From Paraburkholderia susongensis (lineage in GTDB: Bacteria > Pseudomonadota > Gammaproteobacteria > Burkholderiales > Burkholderiaceae), in the NCBI RefSeq assembly GCF_900177725.1, contig NZ_FXAT01000009.1, positions 62,001 through 126,000 on the forward strand: a DNA stretch of 64,000 nt, given 5' to 3'. Positions 1 to 7,710 of the stretch are shown here, piece by piece; position 1 is the first letter of the stretch, and every line of letters starts with the position of its first letter. The translations under genes and the position numbers were made by a program. Below the pieces are notes generated by a model. It was given only the letters and a program-made list of their open reading frames with translations. It ran no database searches and was not told the origin of the DNA.

Positions 1-275
1 GCGAGCTTCATGTTCACCCGCACATCAAAACTACAGTTATTGCCATCGTGTTTCGAAAACGACGTGACAAGGTAATCAATTTTCTGATCGCCCGGCGAGC
101 TTGTTGTCGTAAAACCACCGTTCGTATGCATCCAGGGGGCGTCGCAAGCCAGTTCCGCGTGCGCACGCTGGGTGGCCGCCACGCCGATTAACGCCGCGAT
201 CAGCACCGGCAGGTGCCGCAATGCAAAGGATGCCTCTCGGCAAGAGACTGCGCCGCGTGTGGCGTTTTTCTGCAT
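1..275 (-). CDS. Secreted protein of unknown function, partial (copy A of duplicated module)
   Basis: The gene runs off the left edge, so only the first 91 or so residues are visible. They begin with a basic, hydrophobic signal peptide ending near AHAELACD. The mature start ACDAPWMHxxGGFTTTSSP followed by SFSKHDGNNC closely matches the full-length paralogue at 2769-3584, so this is the second copy of the same family. The start at 275 is preceded by a strong GGAGGA ribosome binding site. It follows a degraded transglycosylase gene by 35 bases, mirroring the gene order of the intact copy. The function is unknown; a periplasmic role is inferred from the signal peptide and the cysteines. Confidence 0.75.
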   Translation of the reverse strand, partial: MQKNATRGAVSCREASFALRHLPVLIAALIGVAATQRAHAELACDAPWMHTNGGFTTTSSPGDQKIDYLVTSFSKHDGNNCSFDVRVNMKL

Positions 276-310
276 CACGTCCTTCCTCCAAATCACATCG
301 TCAATGGCCA

Positions 311-487
311 TTACTGTGTGGACCTGCTGCGAAACGCATCATAGCGAGCCAGCACCCGGAGCACACAGTTCTGCGTTTCCGCGAACGGCGGTATGCCGCC
401 ATAGCTGCGTACGTTCGCTTCGCCAGCGTTGGATCGACCCGCGCAATCGTCGAGGTCGCGCGAATGATCGGCGCGGCTGCGCGTCAT
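311..487 (-). pseudogene. Remnant of SLT lytic transglycosylase (copy A)
   Basis: The 58-codon reading frame ends in NAGEANVRSYGGIPPFAETQ followed by a VLRVLARYDAF-like tail. This is nearly identical to residues 216-250 of the intact transglycosylase at 3653-4477. Just upstream, in a different frame, the DNA encodes APIIRATSTIARVDPTLA, which matches residues 127-144 of the intact protein (EPLIRIASRAAGVDPALV). The N-terminal 126 residues and about 70 residues including the catalytic ESGFN segment are therefore deleted, and the two remaining pieces are out of frame. The ATGA overlap with the preceding OmpA gene is kept, so a short C-terminal peptide may still be translated. Confidence 0.85.
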
Positions 488-1995
488 TGCTTGACCAGCT
501 CGACGCGGCGATTCTCCGCACGCAACGTGTCGGACGTATTCGGCACGAGCGGTCGTGTCGAGCCATGACCCTTGGCGGTCAGCGTATCCGTTACACCGGC
601 GGTCTTCAGATATTGCACGACCGCTTCGGCGCGCGCCTGTGACAGGCTGAGGTTGTGCTCGTCGCCGCCGGTCGAATCGGTATGGCCCGCCACTTCGATC
701 TTCCAGTCCGGATGTGCTTTCAGCAGCGTGGCCATCCGGTCGAGCACCGGCTGCGCATCGGAGCGCAAGGTGCTCTTGTCGAGATCGAAGTTCACGCCAT
801 AAAGCTGCACACGGCCGGTCTGTTCCAGTTGCTCGGCGGTCGCGCCGCCGCTCTGGCCGGAGAGATCGCAACTCAGCTGGCTGGGTGATTGCCGGCGATC
901 GCCGAGACTATCGCTGACGCTGCCGACGGTATGCGCGTCCCCGTTGTAGATCTGCATATAGGGCTTCGACCCGTCGGGGCTGAGCACCATGACGCCTGGC
1001 TTGCTGGTGTTCTTTCCGGCGTCGTAGTACATGAACCGCAGATAGCTTCCCGGCTCGATGCCGCCTGTGAAGGTTCCGAGTACCTTCTTCACGCCCTTCG
1101 GGATCGTGAGGCCGCTATTATCCGTAGCTTCGAAGTAGCAGCCTTCCACGCTCGCGCCTTGCTGCTGGAGCAATACGTAGCCGCTTCCTTCGAAGAGGGT
1201 CCCCGGAAACTGGTAAATGCCCGCCACGTTGCGCACCGATTCAGCCGCGGCCAGCGTACCGTACGCCGAAAAACGCGTCAGGCCGAGGTCGACGGCCTTG
1301 CCCTCGACCGGCGGCGAAGACAGCGTGAGCTTCAGGAACCGTGCGCTGACGGGCTGCTGCAGTTTGGCGGTGAACACTGCCGCTTCATCATCCACGCGCG
1401 CCTGGGCGGTGGGCGGAAGGTCCGCATCGTAGGCGGTGCTCCACGGGCCGCTCGCGCTACTGTCCGACACCTCGACCTTGACGTGATGCGCGGTCAAGTC
1501 CCAGAGCGACACGGCCTTGAAGGCGAATGACGTGATCGACGCCTCGCCGGGCAACGCAAGTGTGAGTTCGTACGGATTGTGCCGCGACCGGATACCGACC
1601 TTCCTCGGCCCTGCCACGCCGTTCAAGAGAGGAATCCACTCGTCCGACCGGTAGCTGGTGTTCACCGGGAACGTGCCGGAAATGAGGCTCGCGAGATCCG
1701 TCTGATTGCTGGAAGCCGCCGCATCCGACGCGGCCGCCGTACCGCTGGCGCCATCCGCTGCGGCAGCGCTCGCGCCGTTCGCTTCAGCCGCGCCGCTCGC
1801 CGCGCCCGGCGCCGCCACACTGCTTGCCACGCTCGACGCCGCCACCGCGCCCGACGCGGAAGACGCCGCGGTGCTCGCCGCCGCGTCGCGATCCTTGTGA
1901 TGACAGCCGGACAACAGCATGCCGCTCGATGCGGACAAGAAGATCACCGCGTAGAGGGCTCGGGAAAAACGAAAAGGATAAGCTTGCCTGCTCAA
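484..1995 (-). CDS. OmpA-family lipoprotein with discoidin-like region (copy A)
   Basis: The 503-residue protein has a signal peptide with lipobox LLSGC (Cys31), followed by an Ala/Ser-rich linker to about residue 95. A middle region with F5/8 type C (discoidin)-like character (HHVKVEVSDSSASGPW, RFLKLTLSSPP) comes next. The C-terminal OmpA peptidoglycan-binding domain (about 395-503) contains FDLDKSTL, AGHTDSTG and LSxxRAEAV. It is expected to be an outer-membrane lipoprotein bound to the cell wall. The start is TTG, supported by a GGAG site and by the same TGAATTGA junction in the paralogue at 4474-5901. It belongs to the decayed second copy of the envelope module, but this gene itself looks intact. 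Confidence 0.85.
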   Translation of the reverse strand: MSRQAYPFRFSRALYAVIFLSASSGMLLSGCHHKDRDAAASTAASSASGAVAASSVASSVAAPGAASGAAEANGASAAAADGASGTAAASDAAASSNQTDLASLISGTFPVNTSYRSDEWIPLLNGVAGPRKVGIRSRHNPYELTLALPGEASITSFAFKAVSLWDLTAHHVKVEVSDSSASGPWSTAYDADLPPTAQARVDDEAAVFTAKLQQPVSARFLKLTLSSPPVEGKAVDLGLTRFSAYGTLAAAESVRNVAGIYQFPGTLFEGSGYVLLQQQGASVEGCYFEATDNSGLTIPKGVKKVLGTFTGGIEPGSYLRFMYYDAGKNTSKPGVMVLSPDGSKPYMQIYNGDAHTVGSVSDSLGDRRQSPSQLSCDLSGQSGGATAEQLEQTGRVQLYGVNFDLDKSTLRSDAQPVLDRMATLLKAHPDWKIEVAGHTDSTGGDEHNLSLSQARAEAVVQYLKTAGVTDTLTAKGHGSTRPLVPNTSDTLRAENRRVELVKQ

Positions 1996-1996
1996 T

Positions 1997-2095
1997 TCAA
2001 TCGGCTCCAGATTGTTGACTGCGCGTGAGGATATCGATCTGGGCCAAGGCCAATCAGTCCAAGGCGCGGGTCTCCAACGCCCTTCTCGAACCGCG
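1997..2095 (-). pseudogene. 3' remnant of the secreted-protein gene seen intact at 5903-6589
   Basis: The frame ending at 1997 reads IDILTRSQQSGAD-stop and touches the TTG of the OmpA gene. This matches the IHILTRSQQSGAQ end of the 228-residue protein at 5903-6589, including its TGAATTGA junction with the next gene. An in-frame TGA lies 18 codons upstream, and further upstream only weak similarity (SRRALETRALD) remains. This marks the left end of the duplicated module and shows that the duplication originally included this gene. Confidence 0.6.
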
Positions 2096-2337
2096 CTATC
2101 CGCATGACGGAACCGGCGCGGCTTTTGTCGTCCGAGCCTGCCTCTACTTTGAACAGACGTCCGCGAAGCGCTCCCTCAAACGTTCGACGAGTTCGCGGCG
2201 TCGATGGGCGACGAGAAGCTCGCTTATATGTGGAGCAACGGCAAAGCCGCGCAGCCGATGTCGAAGGCGAAATCGCTGCGCGCCGCCGCGTCGCCACACT
2301 TGTCGGGTCAGGGGCGAGCGCTCGCGCAAAAACATCC
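2096..2337. other. Non-coding stretch between duplicated modules
   Basis: No convincing gene was found here. Open frames on both strands lack ribosome sites and family resemblance. The stretch probably contains further decayed sequence of the lost upstream gene, but this cannot be aligned by eye. Confidence 0.4.
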
Positions 2338-2724
2338 CTACATCTTCATCTGCTCCTGCAAGTCACTGCAGGTCGCCGATTTCTGCTCGTCGTAATCCTT
2401 AGGACTGCTGGTTTTCATCTGCTGGAAACTGGCGACGGTTTTCGCAGCGTTCTTCCAACCCGTGTCCCAGTCTGCCGCGAAGCTCGGGTCCTGGCTGAAC
2501 TTCTTGCTCGCCGAGTTCTTGTAGCCCGACACCGTCGACGCGTCGACGCCGCACACTTCCGAGGCGACGCGCGCATTGTTCGCGGCTAACAGAACCGCCG
2601 ACTTCATGAGCTTCTGGGTCGCGTCCTGATTCTGCGCGTTCGCGCCGCTCGCGCCCAGCGCGAGGCATGCGGCGCTGAAGGAGATGACGGACAGTTTGAG
2701 CAATGCGTTTCGGCGGATATTCAT
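2338..2724 (-). CDS. Small secreted protein of unknown function
   Basis: The 128-residue product has a clear signal peptide (LSVISFSAACLALGASGANA) and a mature chain of about 98 residues with two cysteines, one in ASEVCGVD and one near the C-terminus in SATCSDLQ. These could form one disulfide. It is rich in Lys, Ser and Asp and has no membrane segment after the signal. It lies between the two copies of the envelope module and ends the better-preserved part of the tad operon. I do not recognise the family. A periplasmic location is inferred. Confidence 0.7.
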   Translation of the reverse strand: MNIRRNALLKLSVISFSAACLALGASGANAQNQDATQKLMKSAVLLAANNARVASEVCGVDASTVSGYKNSASKKFSQDPSFAADWDTGWKNAAKTVASFQQMKTSSPKDYDEQKSATCSDLQEQMKM

Positions 2725-2768
2725 CAGTGGGTCCTTGAATGTGTTGATCTAAGACGATGGGATGCGAT

Positions 2769-3584
2769 TTAGTGCAGCGCACTGACCGTCAGCGACGTCG
2801 GCTTCCCGTTGGTCGTCATATCCTGACGCATGACGAGGCCTGCTGCCGGGCAGAAGTGATCGACAACATGCGTCTGCGCGTTCAGATTGACGGTACGGCT
2901 CATCGCCTTCACATTGTCCGCGTGCATGCTGCGGTCATATGTAACAGGCCAGCACGCGAACTTGCCGGCCGGCGTCTGCAGTTGCTCCTGCTTGCCGACC
3001 AGTTTGTCGCTCGTCGTCGTGACGAACTTCGGCACCGCCATCGTGCCGACCGCCTGCCCCATGTTGGCGAGCTTGCCCGACATCGAACCTTCGCTGCGGG
3101 TACCCGGGATACGCTGTCCATCGCTCGTGATTTCGCCGACGTAGCTCAGCACACCGACAGTTTGCGACGACACCGTCGCGCCGAACGTGCCTGCGCCCGC
3201 GTGGCTGTTCATCGAACCCGAGGCGGCCTCCGTCTGCGCCTGCACCTTGCCGTCGGCAATCTCGAACTTGATGTTCGATTCGCTCTGGACCGGCTGACCG
3301 CCCATCGACATGTTCATCACTGCGCGGATCTGGCCGTTACAGTTGTTACCGTCGCGTTTCGAAAACTGGGTCACGGTGAACACCGTGGTACGTTGGCTCG
3401 GCGAGGACGTCGTGGTGAAACCACCGCCCTGATGCATCCATGGCGCATCGCACGCGACCTCGGCCTGAGCCTGCGAGACGCCTGCCGCGCACGCGGCGGC
3501 GACCGCGATCATGAGCGCGCGCCGCAACGGCGGGACACGCTTGCGCGCGCTGATTTCAACCGGATGGTTCCTGCTGCCGTTCAT
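2769..3584 (-). CDS. Secreted protein of unknown function (copy B, intact)
   Basis: The 271-residue protein has an N-terminal signal peptide (about 1-40, ending SQAQAEVACD). The mature part begins with the motif ACDAPWMHxGGGFTTTSSP shared with the partial paralogue at 1-275. It carries several cysteines (VACD, NNCNG, FACWP, HFCPA) suited to disulfides. The C-terminal half resembles small periplasmic DUF families only in general character, so no function is assigned. It follows the transglycosylase gene by 68 bases and is probably co-transcribed. The constant neighbourhood with a wall-binding lipoprotein and a muramidase suggests a cell-envelope role. Confidence 0.75.
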   Translation of the reverse strand: MNGSRNHPVEISARKRVPPLRRALMIAVAAACAAGVSQAQAEVACDAPWMHQGGGFTTTSSPSQRTTVFTVTQFSKRDGNNCNGQIRAVMNMSMGGQPVQSESNIKFEIADGKVQAQTEAASGSMNSHAGAGTFGATVSSQTVGVLSYVGEITSDGQRIPGTRSEGSMSGKLANMGQAVGTMAVPKFVTTTSDKLVGKQEQLQTPAGKFACWPVTYDRSMHADNVKAMSRTVNLNAQTHVVDHFCPAAGLVMRQDMTTNGKPTSLTVSALH

Positions 3585-3652
3585 CGTTTTTCTCCTGCTG
3601 TTATCTCTGAGGCCGAGTCGTAATGACCGGCGCCGCGCACGGCGAGTTCAAT

Positions 3653-4477
3653 CTAGCGATACTCGGTGAGCGTCATATGTATCGCACGAGGCTGGGGTTC
3701 GGCAACATCGCGCTCGGGCGCGCTATGCGCTTTGAATGCAGCGTAGCGAGACAGCACGCGCGGGACGTACGCCTGCGTTTCGGCGAACGGCGGGATGCCG
3801 CCGTAGGTACGCACGTTGGCTTCGCCGGCATTGTAGGCCGCCAGCGCGTAAGACAGATTGCCGGAAAATTGCCGCAGCATCTGACCGAGATATAGCGTAC
3901 CCGCCGCGACGTTCTGCACCGGATCATAGACGTTGGAAACGCCGAAACCCTGCGCGGTGGCCGGCATCAATTGCATAAGACCCCGGGCGCCCGCAGGCGA
4001 CACCGCCCGGCGGTTGAAGCCCGACTCGACGTCGATGACCGCGGCAACCAGCGCGGGATCGACACCCGCGGCACGCGATGCGATGCGGATGAGCGGCTCC
4101 ATCGTCGCGTAGTTGCAGTCGGCGCAGACGCTCACGCGCGGCCGCGACGCCCGGCTGGAGCTGGACAGGGCGAGCGTCGCGCCGGAGAGCACGACGCCGT
4201 GCGCGCCCGGTGCGTCGGAACCGAAGTCGGAATTGGCGTCAGCAGCGGCATCGGAGCCCGCGCTGACGCTGCCCTGCGGCGCCGGTATCCCCGCGCGCAT
4301 CGCGCTGCGCTCTGGTGTCGCGCCGAGCACCCGCACGCGGTTGTCACGTGCCGGCAGCGTATGGCCGCCGATGACATAGCTCACGCCGCCAGCCGCCCAC
4401 GCTGGTGCAGGCACTACGGCTAACCCGATGCCGACGCTGATACCGATCAGCGCAACGAGGTAGTAAGCGAGCTTCAC
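3653..4477 (-). CDS. Lytic transglycosylase, SLT domain
   Basis: The 274-residue exported enzyme is predicted to cleave peptidoglycan glycan strands. A signal peptide (1-29) precedes a low-complexity Ala/Ser/Asp region. The SLT catalytic domain covers about 125-250 with the signature AVIDVESGFN (catalytic Glu151), GLMQLMPATAQGFGV and AAYNAGEANVRTYGGIPP. The start is GTG, overlapping the OmpA stop in a GTGA junction, so translation is probably coupled. In this setting it may open the wall for Tad pilus passage, which is inferred from location. The homologous gene at 311-487 is broken, leaving this as the only working copy in the window. Confidence 0.9.
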   Translation of the reverse strand: MKLAYYLVALIGISVGIGLAVVPAPAWAAGGVSYVIGGHTLPARDNRVRVLGATPERSAMRAGIPAPQGSVSAGSDAAADANSDFGSDAPGAHGVVLSGATLALSSSSRASRPRVSVCADCNYATMEPLIRIASRAAGVDPALVAAVIDVESGFNRRAVSPAGARGLMQLMPATAQGFGVSNVYDPVQNVAAGTLYLGQMLRQFSGNLSYALAAYNAGEANVRTYGGIPPFAETQAYVPRVLSRYAAFKAHSAPERDVAEPQPRAIHMTLTEYR

Positions 4478-5901
4478 TGCTTCACGAGCTCCACGCGCCG
4501 GTTCTGCGCGCGCAATGCATCGGTCGTGTTCGGCACGAGCGGCTGCGTCGAGCCGTAGCCCTTCGACGTCAGCGTGCTGGTCACGCCCGCACTCTTCAGA
4601 TACTGCGCGACCGCGTCCGCGCGATCCTGCGAGAGCTTCATGTTGTGCGCGTCCTCGCCCGTCGAATCGGTATGGCCGGCTACTTCGATCTTCCAGTCTG
4701 CGTGTGTCTTGAGCAGCGTCGCCATGCGGTCGAGCACCGGTTTTGCATCAGCGCGCAGGGTGCTTTTGTCGAGATCGAAATTCACGCCATACAGTTGCAC
4801 GTGGCCCGTCTGTTCGAGCTGCGAAGCCACGGCATCGCTCGGCTTGCCCGACGGATCACAGGTGAGGTTCGACGCTCCGACCCGCTCGCCGGGACTTTCG
4901 GCGACGCTCGAAAAGGTATGCGCATCGGCCGTGAAGAGCGCGGAGAACGCCTGCTTGCCATCGGGACTGAACGCCATGATGCCCGGCGTGCCGAGCTTCG
5001 ATTGCTGCTCGTTGCGCGTGAGCCGCAGATAGCCGCCCTGCTCGATCCCGCCGACGATCGTGCCGAGCACTTGCGATACGCGGACGGGATCGCTGCCCTG
5101 CGATTCGAAGTAGCAGCCTTCGACGCTCGCGCCTTGCTGTTGCAACAGCACGTAGCCGCTCGAGCCGAAATTCAGCGGGAAGTGATAGAGGCCCGCCACC
5201 TGGCGCACCGACCGCGCGGCGCCAGGTGTGCCGTACGCGGAGAAGCGGCTCAGGCCGATGCCGTTCGGCGCCTGCTCCGGCGGCGAGGACAGCGTCAGGC
5301 GGAGAAACTTCGCCGTGACGGGTTGCTGGAGCGGCGCGCGCACGACCACGCCAGGCTGGATGTTGTCGGCGCCGGGAATATCGGCGTCATAGGCCGTGGT
5401 CCAAGGTCCGCTCGCGCTCGCCGCGGTGTCGACCTTGACGTGATGCGGCGTCACCTGGCGTTGCGGGCTGCTGCCGAAGGCGAACGACGTAATCTGCGCC
5501 TCGCCCGGCAGCGCCAGGACCAGTTCATAAGGATTGCTATTGACCTGGATGCCCGGCGAATCGGGCACGCCGTCGACCAGCCGGAACCAGTCGTCGCTGC
5601 TCTGGCCGATTGCAAACGCGCCGGCGCTGAGGCTCGCCACGTCGATCTGCTGCGCCTCGGCCGTTGCCGGGTTCGCCGCGCTCGCGGCTGCCGGCGCGGC
5701 AGCAGAGGCGGACGCACCCGCCGCCGCCGCTGCGTCGCTATTCGCCGCGCTATCAGGCAAAACCTTGGCGGACGAGGTGTTCGACGCTTCGTCCTGCTGG
5801 CGATGACAACCCGCGAGCACGAGGACGGCGCTCGCGGACATCAGTGCCGTAACGGCGATCGAGCGGCGGGTGATGAAAAAAATGCGTGACCTGGAAGTCA
5901 A
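4474..5901 (-). CDS. OmpA-family lipoprotein with discoidin-like region (copy B)
   Basis: The 475-residue paralogue of 484-1995 has lipobox VLAGC (Cys32), an Ala-rich linker, a middle region with HHVKVDTAASASGPWTTAYDAD and FLRLTLSSPPE typical of discoidin-like folds, and a C-terminal OmpA domain with FDLDKSTL, AGHTDSTGEDAHNMKLS and RRVELVKQ. It probably tethers the outer membrane to peptidoglycan. The start is TTG, preceded at suitable distance by AGGAG within the end of the upstream gene. The stop overlaps the GTG of the transglycosylase. The middle domain may bind a carbohydrate or a pilus component, which is inference. Confidence 0.87.
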   Translation of the reverse strand: MTSRSRIFFITRRSIAVTALMSASAVLVLAGCHRQQDEASNTSSAKVLPDSAANSDAAAAAGASASAAAPAAASAANPATAEAQQIDVASLSAGAFAIGQSSDDWFRLVDGVPDSPGIQVNSNPYELVLALPGEAQITSFAFGSSPQRQVTPHHVKVDTAASASGPWTTAYDADIPGADNIQPGVVVRAPLQQPVTAKFLRLTLSSPPEQAPNGIGLSRFSAYGTPGAARSVRQVAGLYHFPLNFGSSGYVLLQQQGASVEGCYFESQGSDPVRVSQVLGTIVGGIEQGGYLRLTRNEQQSKLGTPGIMAFSPDGKQAFSALFTADAHTFSSVAESPGERVGASNLTCDPSGKPSDAVASQLEQTGHVQLYGVNFDLDKSTLRADAKPVLDRMATLLKTHADWKIEVAGHTDSTGEDAHNMKLSQDRADAVAQYLKSAGVTSTLTSKGYGSTQPLVPNTTDALRAQNRRVELVKQ

Positions 5902-5902
5902 T

Positions 5903-6589
5903 TCACTGGGCTCCTGATTGCTGGCTGCGCGTGAGGATATGAATCTCGTCGAGATCAGTCCGGATCTGCGCCTGTAATTCGTTCAGTCTCGTGCGGCTCG
6001 CACCGTTGCGCTTGGCGGCATCGAATGCGGCGAGCGCATCCTTCAGATCCGCCTGGGATTCCGCGCGACGCGCGTTGACCAGTTGATGCGCGCTATTGTC
6101 GGCCTGCTCATTCGCGGTGCCGTCGGGATTGAGCAGATTCGCGCGCAACCGGTGATCGCCGCGCACGTCGTCGGCCAACATGCCCGGATCGCGCGCGGAC
6201 AAGGTCGCGTTCATCGGCGCATGCTGACGCGGGCGGCTGAATGAGGCGAGCGCCGCTGCGCCGGATGAAGCGCCAGATAAAGCCGATGGCATGTCGCGCT
6301 GCGCCGCTGCATCGCTTGCGGCTGATGCGCCGGCGGCCGTTGGCATGGGTGCAATCGTACGCGACGTGATGATTTCGACGCCACCCTCGTGCACCACCGA
6401 CACGGCCGACTGCGCCGGGCGCGCCGGTTGAACCTGCGACACGGCGCCCTGTGGTGCGCCCTGTAGTGCGCCTTGTGACGCACTCTGCGCACGAGCCGCG
6501 CCGCTGCACACAACGACAAGCGCCGCAAATCCCGCCAACGCCGATACGCGTCGCAGGCGCACAGCCAGCGTTGTACCATGATCGCCCAT
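5903..6589 (-). CDS. Secreted Ala/Gln-rich protein of unknown function in tad operon
   Basis: The 228-residue product has a signal peptide ending near GAARAQSASQ, a long low-complexity region rich in Ala, Ser, Gln and Pro, and a more ordered C-terminal third (AHQLVNARRAESQADLKDALAAF onward) that looks helical. It starts 3 bases after the stop of the TadE-like gene and ends 1 base before the OmpA start, so it sits inside the operon. A decayed 3' copy is found at 1997-2095. Position and low-complexity export suggest an envelope or pilus accessory, but the function is unknown. Confidence 0.7.
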   Translation of the reverse strand: MGDHGTTLAVRLRRVSALAGFAALVVVCSGAARAQSASQGALQGAPQGAVSQVQPARPAQSAVSVVHEGGVEIITSRTIAPMPTAAGASAASDAAAQRDMPSALSGASSGAAALASFSRPRQHAPMNATLSARDPGMLADDVRGDHRLRANLLNPDGTANEQADNSAHQLVNARRAESQADLKDALAAFDAAKRNGASRTRLNELQAQIRTDLDEIHILTRSQQSGAQ

Positions 6590-6592
6590 CGG

Positions 6593-7357
6593 TCAGCCTC
6601 CCCGATACGGCGATTGCATCCGCACGATCGCTTCGGATTCTATCGGAATGCGAAAGCCGCCCGACACGCTGGAATAGCCATAGCAACTGTTCATTTTCGT
6701 CGGCACGCCGAGGCCGCCCGTCGTGCCGGTCGAATAGATGTTGCTGACGCCGTTCACGAGATAGAAGACCACACGGTTAATGAACGGCACATAGAGATCG
6801 TAGCAATAAGTGATGCTGATCTTCAGCAGGTTCGCATCCTGAATCGACAGGCCCGAACTAGCGCCGGTATTCGTATTGCGATACATCAGCGTGTCGTTCG
6901 GAATCTCTCTCACTGTCTTGCCCGCGTAATAGTTCGAACGGCCGAAATCGGCCAGCGCCGCGTTGGTCGGATTGATGACCGTCAGGCTGGTGATGCCGGG
7001 GTTGCGCGCTTCGACGGTCGCGGCCAGCACCGCGGTCTGCTGCGTCGCGATGCCTGTCGAATGCGCGAAGAGCGGCGCGATACCGCGGCCGAAGCCGTTG
7101 AGCATCGCGCTCTTCTGCCCGTTCTGCACCGCGCCGGCGCGTGCCGCCATCAGCGTTGCGTAGTTCACCGTACTTTTTGCCTGGTACAACAGACCGAACT
7201 GGATCAGCCCAAGGCAGAGCAGCAGCAGAACCGGCAGCCCGATGATGAATTCCACCGCTGACTGTCCGCTCTGCGCGTGCCGCGATGCCATGCGGCGCGG
7301 CACGCGCACGTCATGCGCCGCCCGCCGCGTCGTGCAGCGAATCGCCATGTGCCTCAT
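6593..7357 (-). CDS. TadE-like pseudopilin
   Basis: The 254-residue protein carries a type IVb prepilin-like segment, SGQSAVEF followed by a hydrophobic helix (IIGLPVLLLLCLGLIQFGLLYQA). Glu sits at +5 after the Gly-Gln junction, as the prepilin peptidase requires. The rest is a periplasmic domain. TadE-type pseudopilins help assemble Flp pili at the inner membrane. The chosen start at 7357 overlaps the DUF192 stop in an ATGA junction; a longer upstream reading frame has no support. A second TadE-like protein is encoded at 15332-16147. Confidence 0.83.
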   Translation of the reverse strand: MRHMAIRCTTRRAAHDVRVPRRMASRHAQSGQSAVEFIIGLPVLLLLCLGLIQFGLLYQAKSTVNYATLMAARAGAVQNGQKSAMLNGFGRGIAPLFAHSTGIATQQTAVLAATVEARNPGITSLTVINPTNAALADFGRSNYYAGKTVREIPNDTLMYRNTNTGASSGLSIQDANLLKISITYCYDLYVPFINRVVFYLVNGVSNIYSTGTTGGLGVPTKMNSCYGYSSVSGGFRIPIESEAIVRMQSPYRGG

Positions 7358-7710
7358 CGTGTGCCTCCGTCGTCGATGTCGAGCTGCACGCCCGGTGCAA
7401 GACCCAGCGCCGCGCTGCGGCCCGCCTGCAGTTCGAGCGCCGCCGCCGCGCGCCAGTGCATGCACAGGCGGCGAGGCCCGACGTTGTTGCGCACGCCGAC
7501 GACGCGGCGGTGGCGGTCCAGAAACACCACGTCGATCGGCGCGTACATGAACCACGTGTGGATCGAATTGCATGGCTGGATCAGCAATGCATCGCGCTCG
7601 GCAATCGACTTGCGTCCCATCCAGCCCTTGAGCCGATCGAACATCCCCGTCGTGATGTTCAGATCGAGCGTGAGCGGCGCACCGCCGGCTGAAATTCGCG
7701 CGGGCTTCAC
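7354..7710 (-). CDS. DUF192 family protein
   Basis: The 118-residue product shows the DUF192 core: LKGWMGRKSI, CNSIHTWFMYAPIDVVFLDRHRRVVGV, and a C-terminal ALELQAGRSAALGLAPG strand. The start is GTG within a GTGA overlap with tadC, and the end overlaps the TadE-like gene by ATGA, so it is wired into the tad operon by translational coupling on both sides. DUF192 proteins have no established biochemical role. Its fixed place between TadC and TadE suggests a function in Tad assembly, which is inference. Confidence 0.85.
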   Translation of the reverse strand: MKPARISAGGAPLTLDLNITTGMFDRLKGWMGRKSIAERDALLIQPCNSIHTWFMYAPIDVVFLDRHRRVVGVRNNVGPRRLCMHWRAAAALELQAGRSAALGLAPGVQLDIDDGGTR

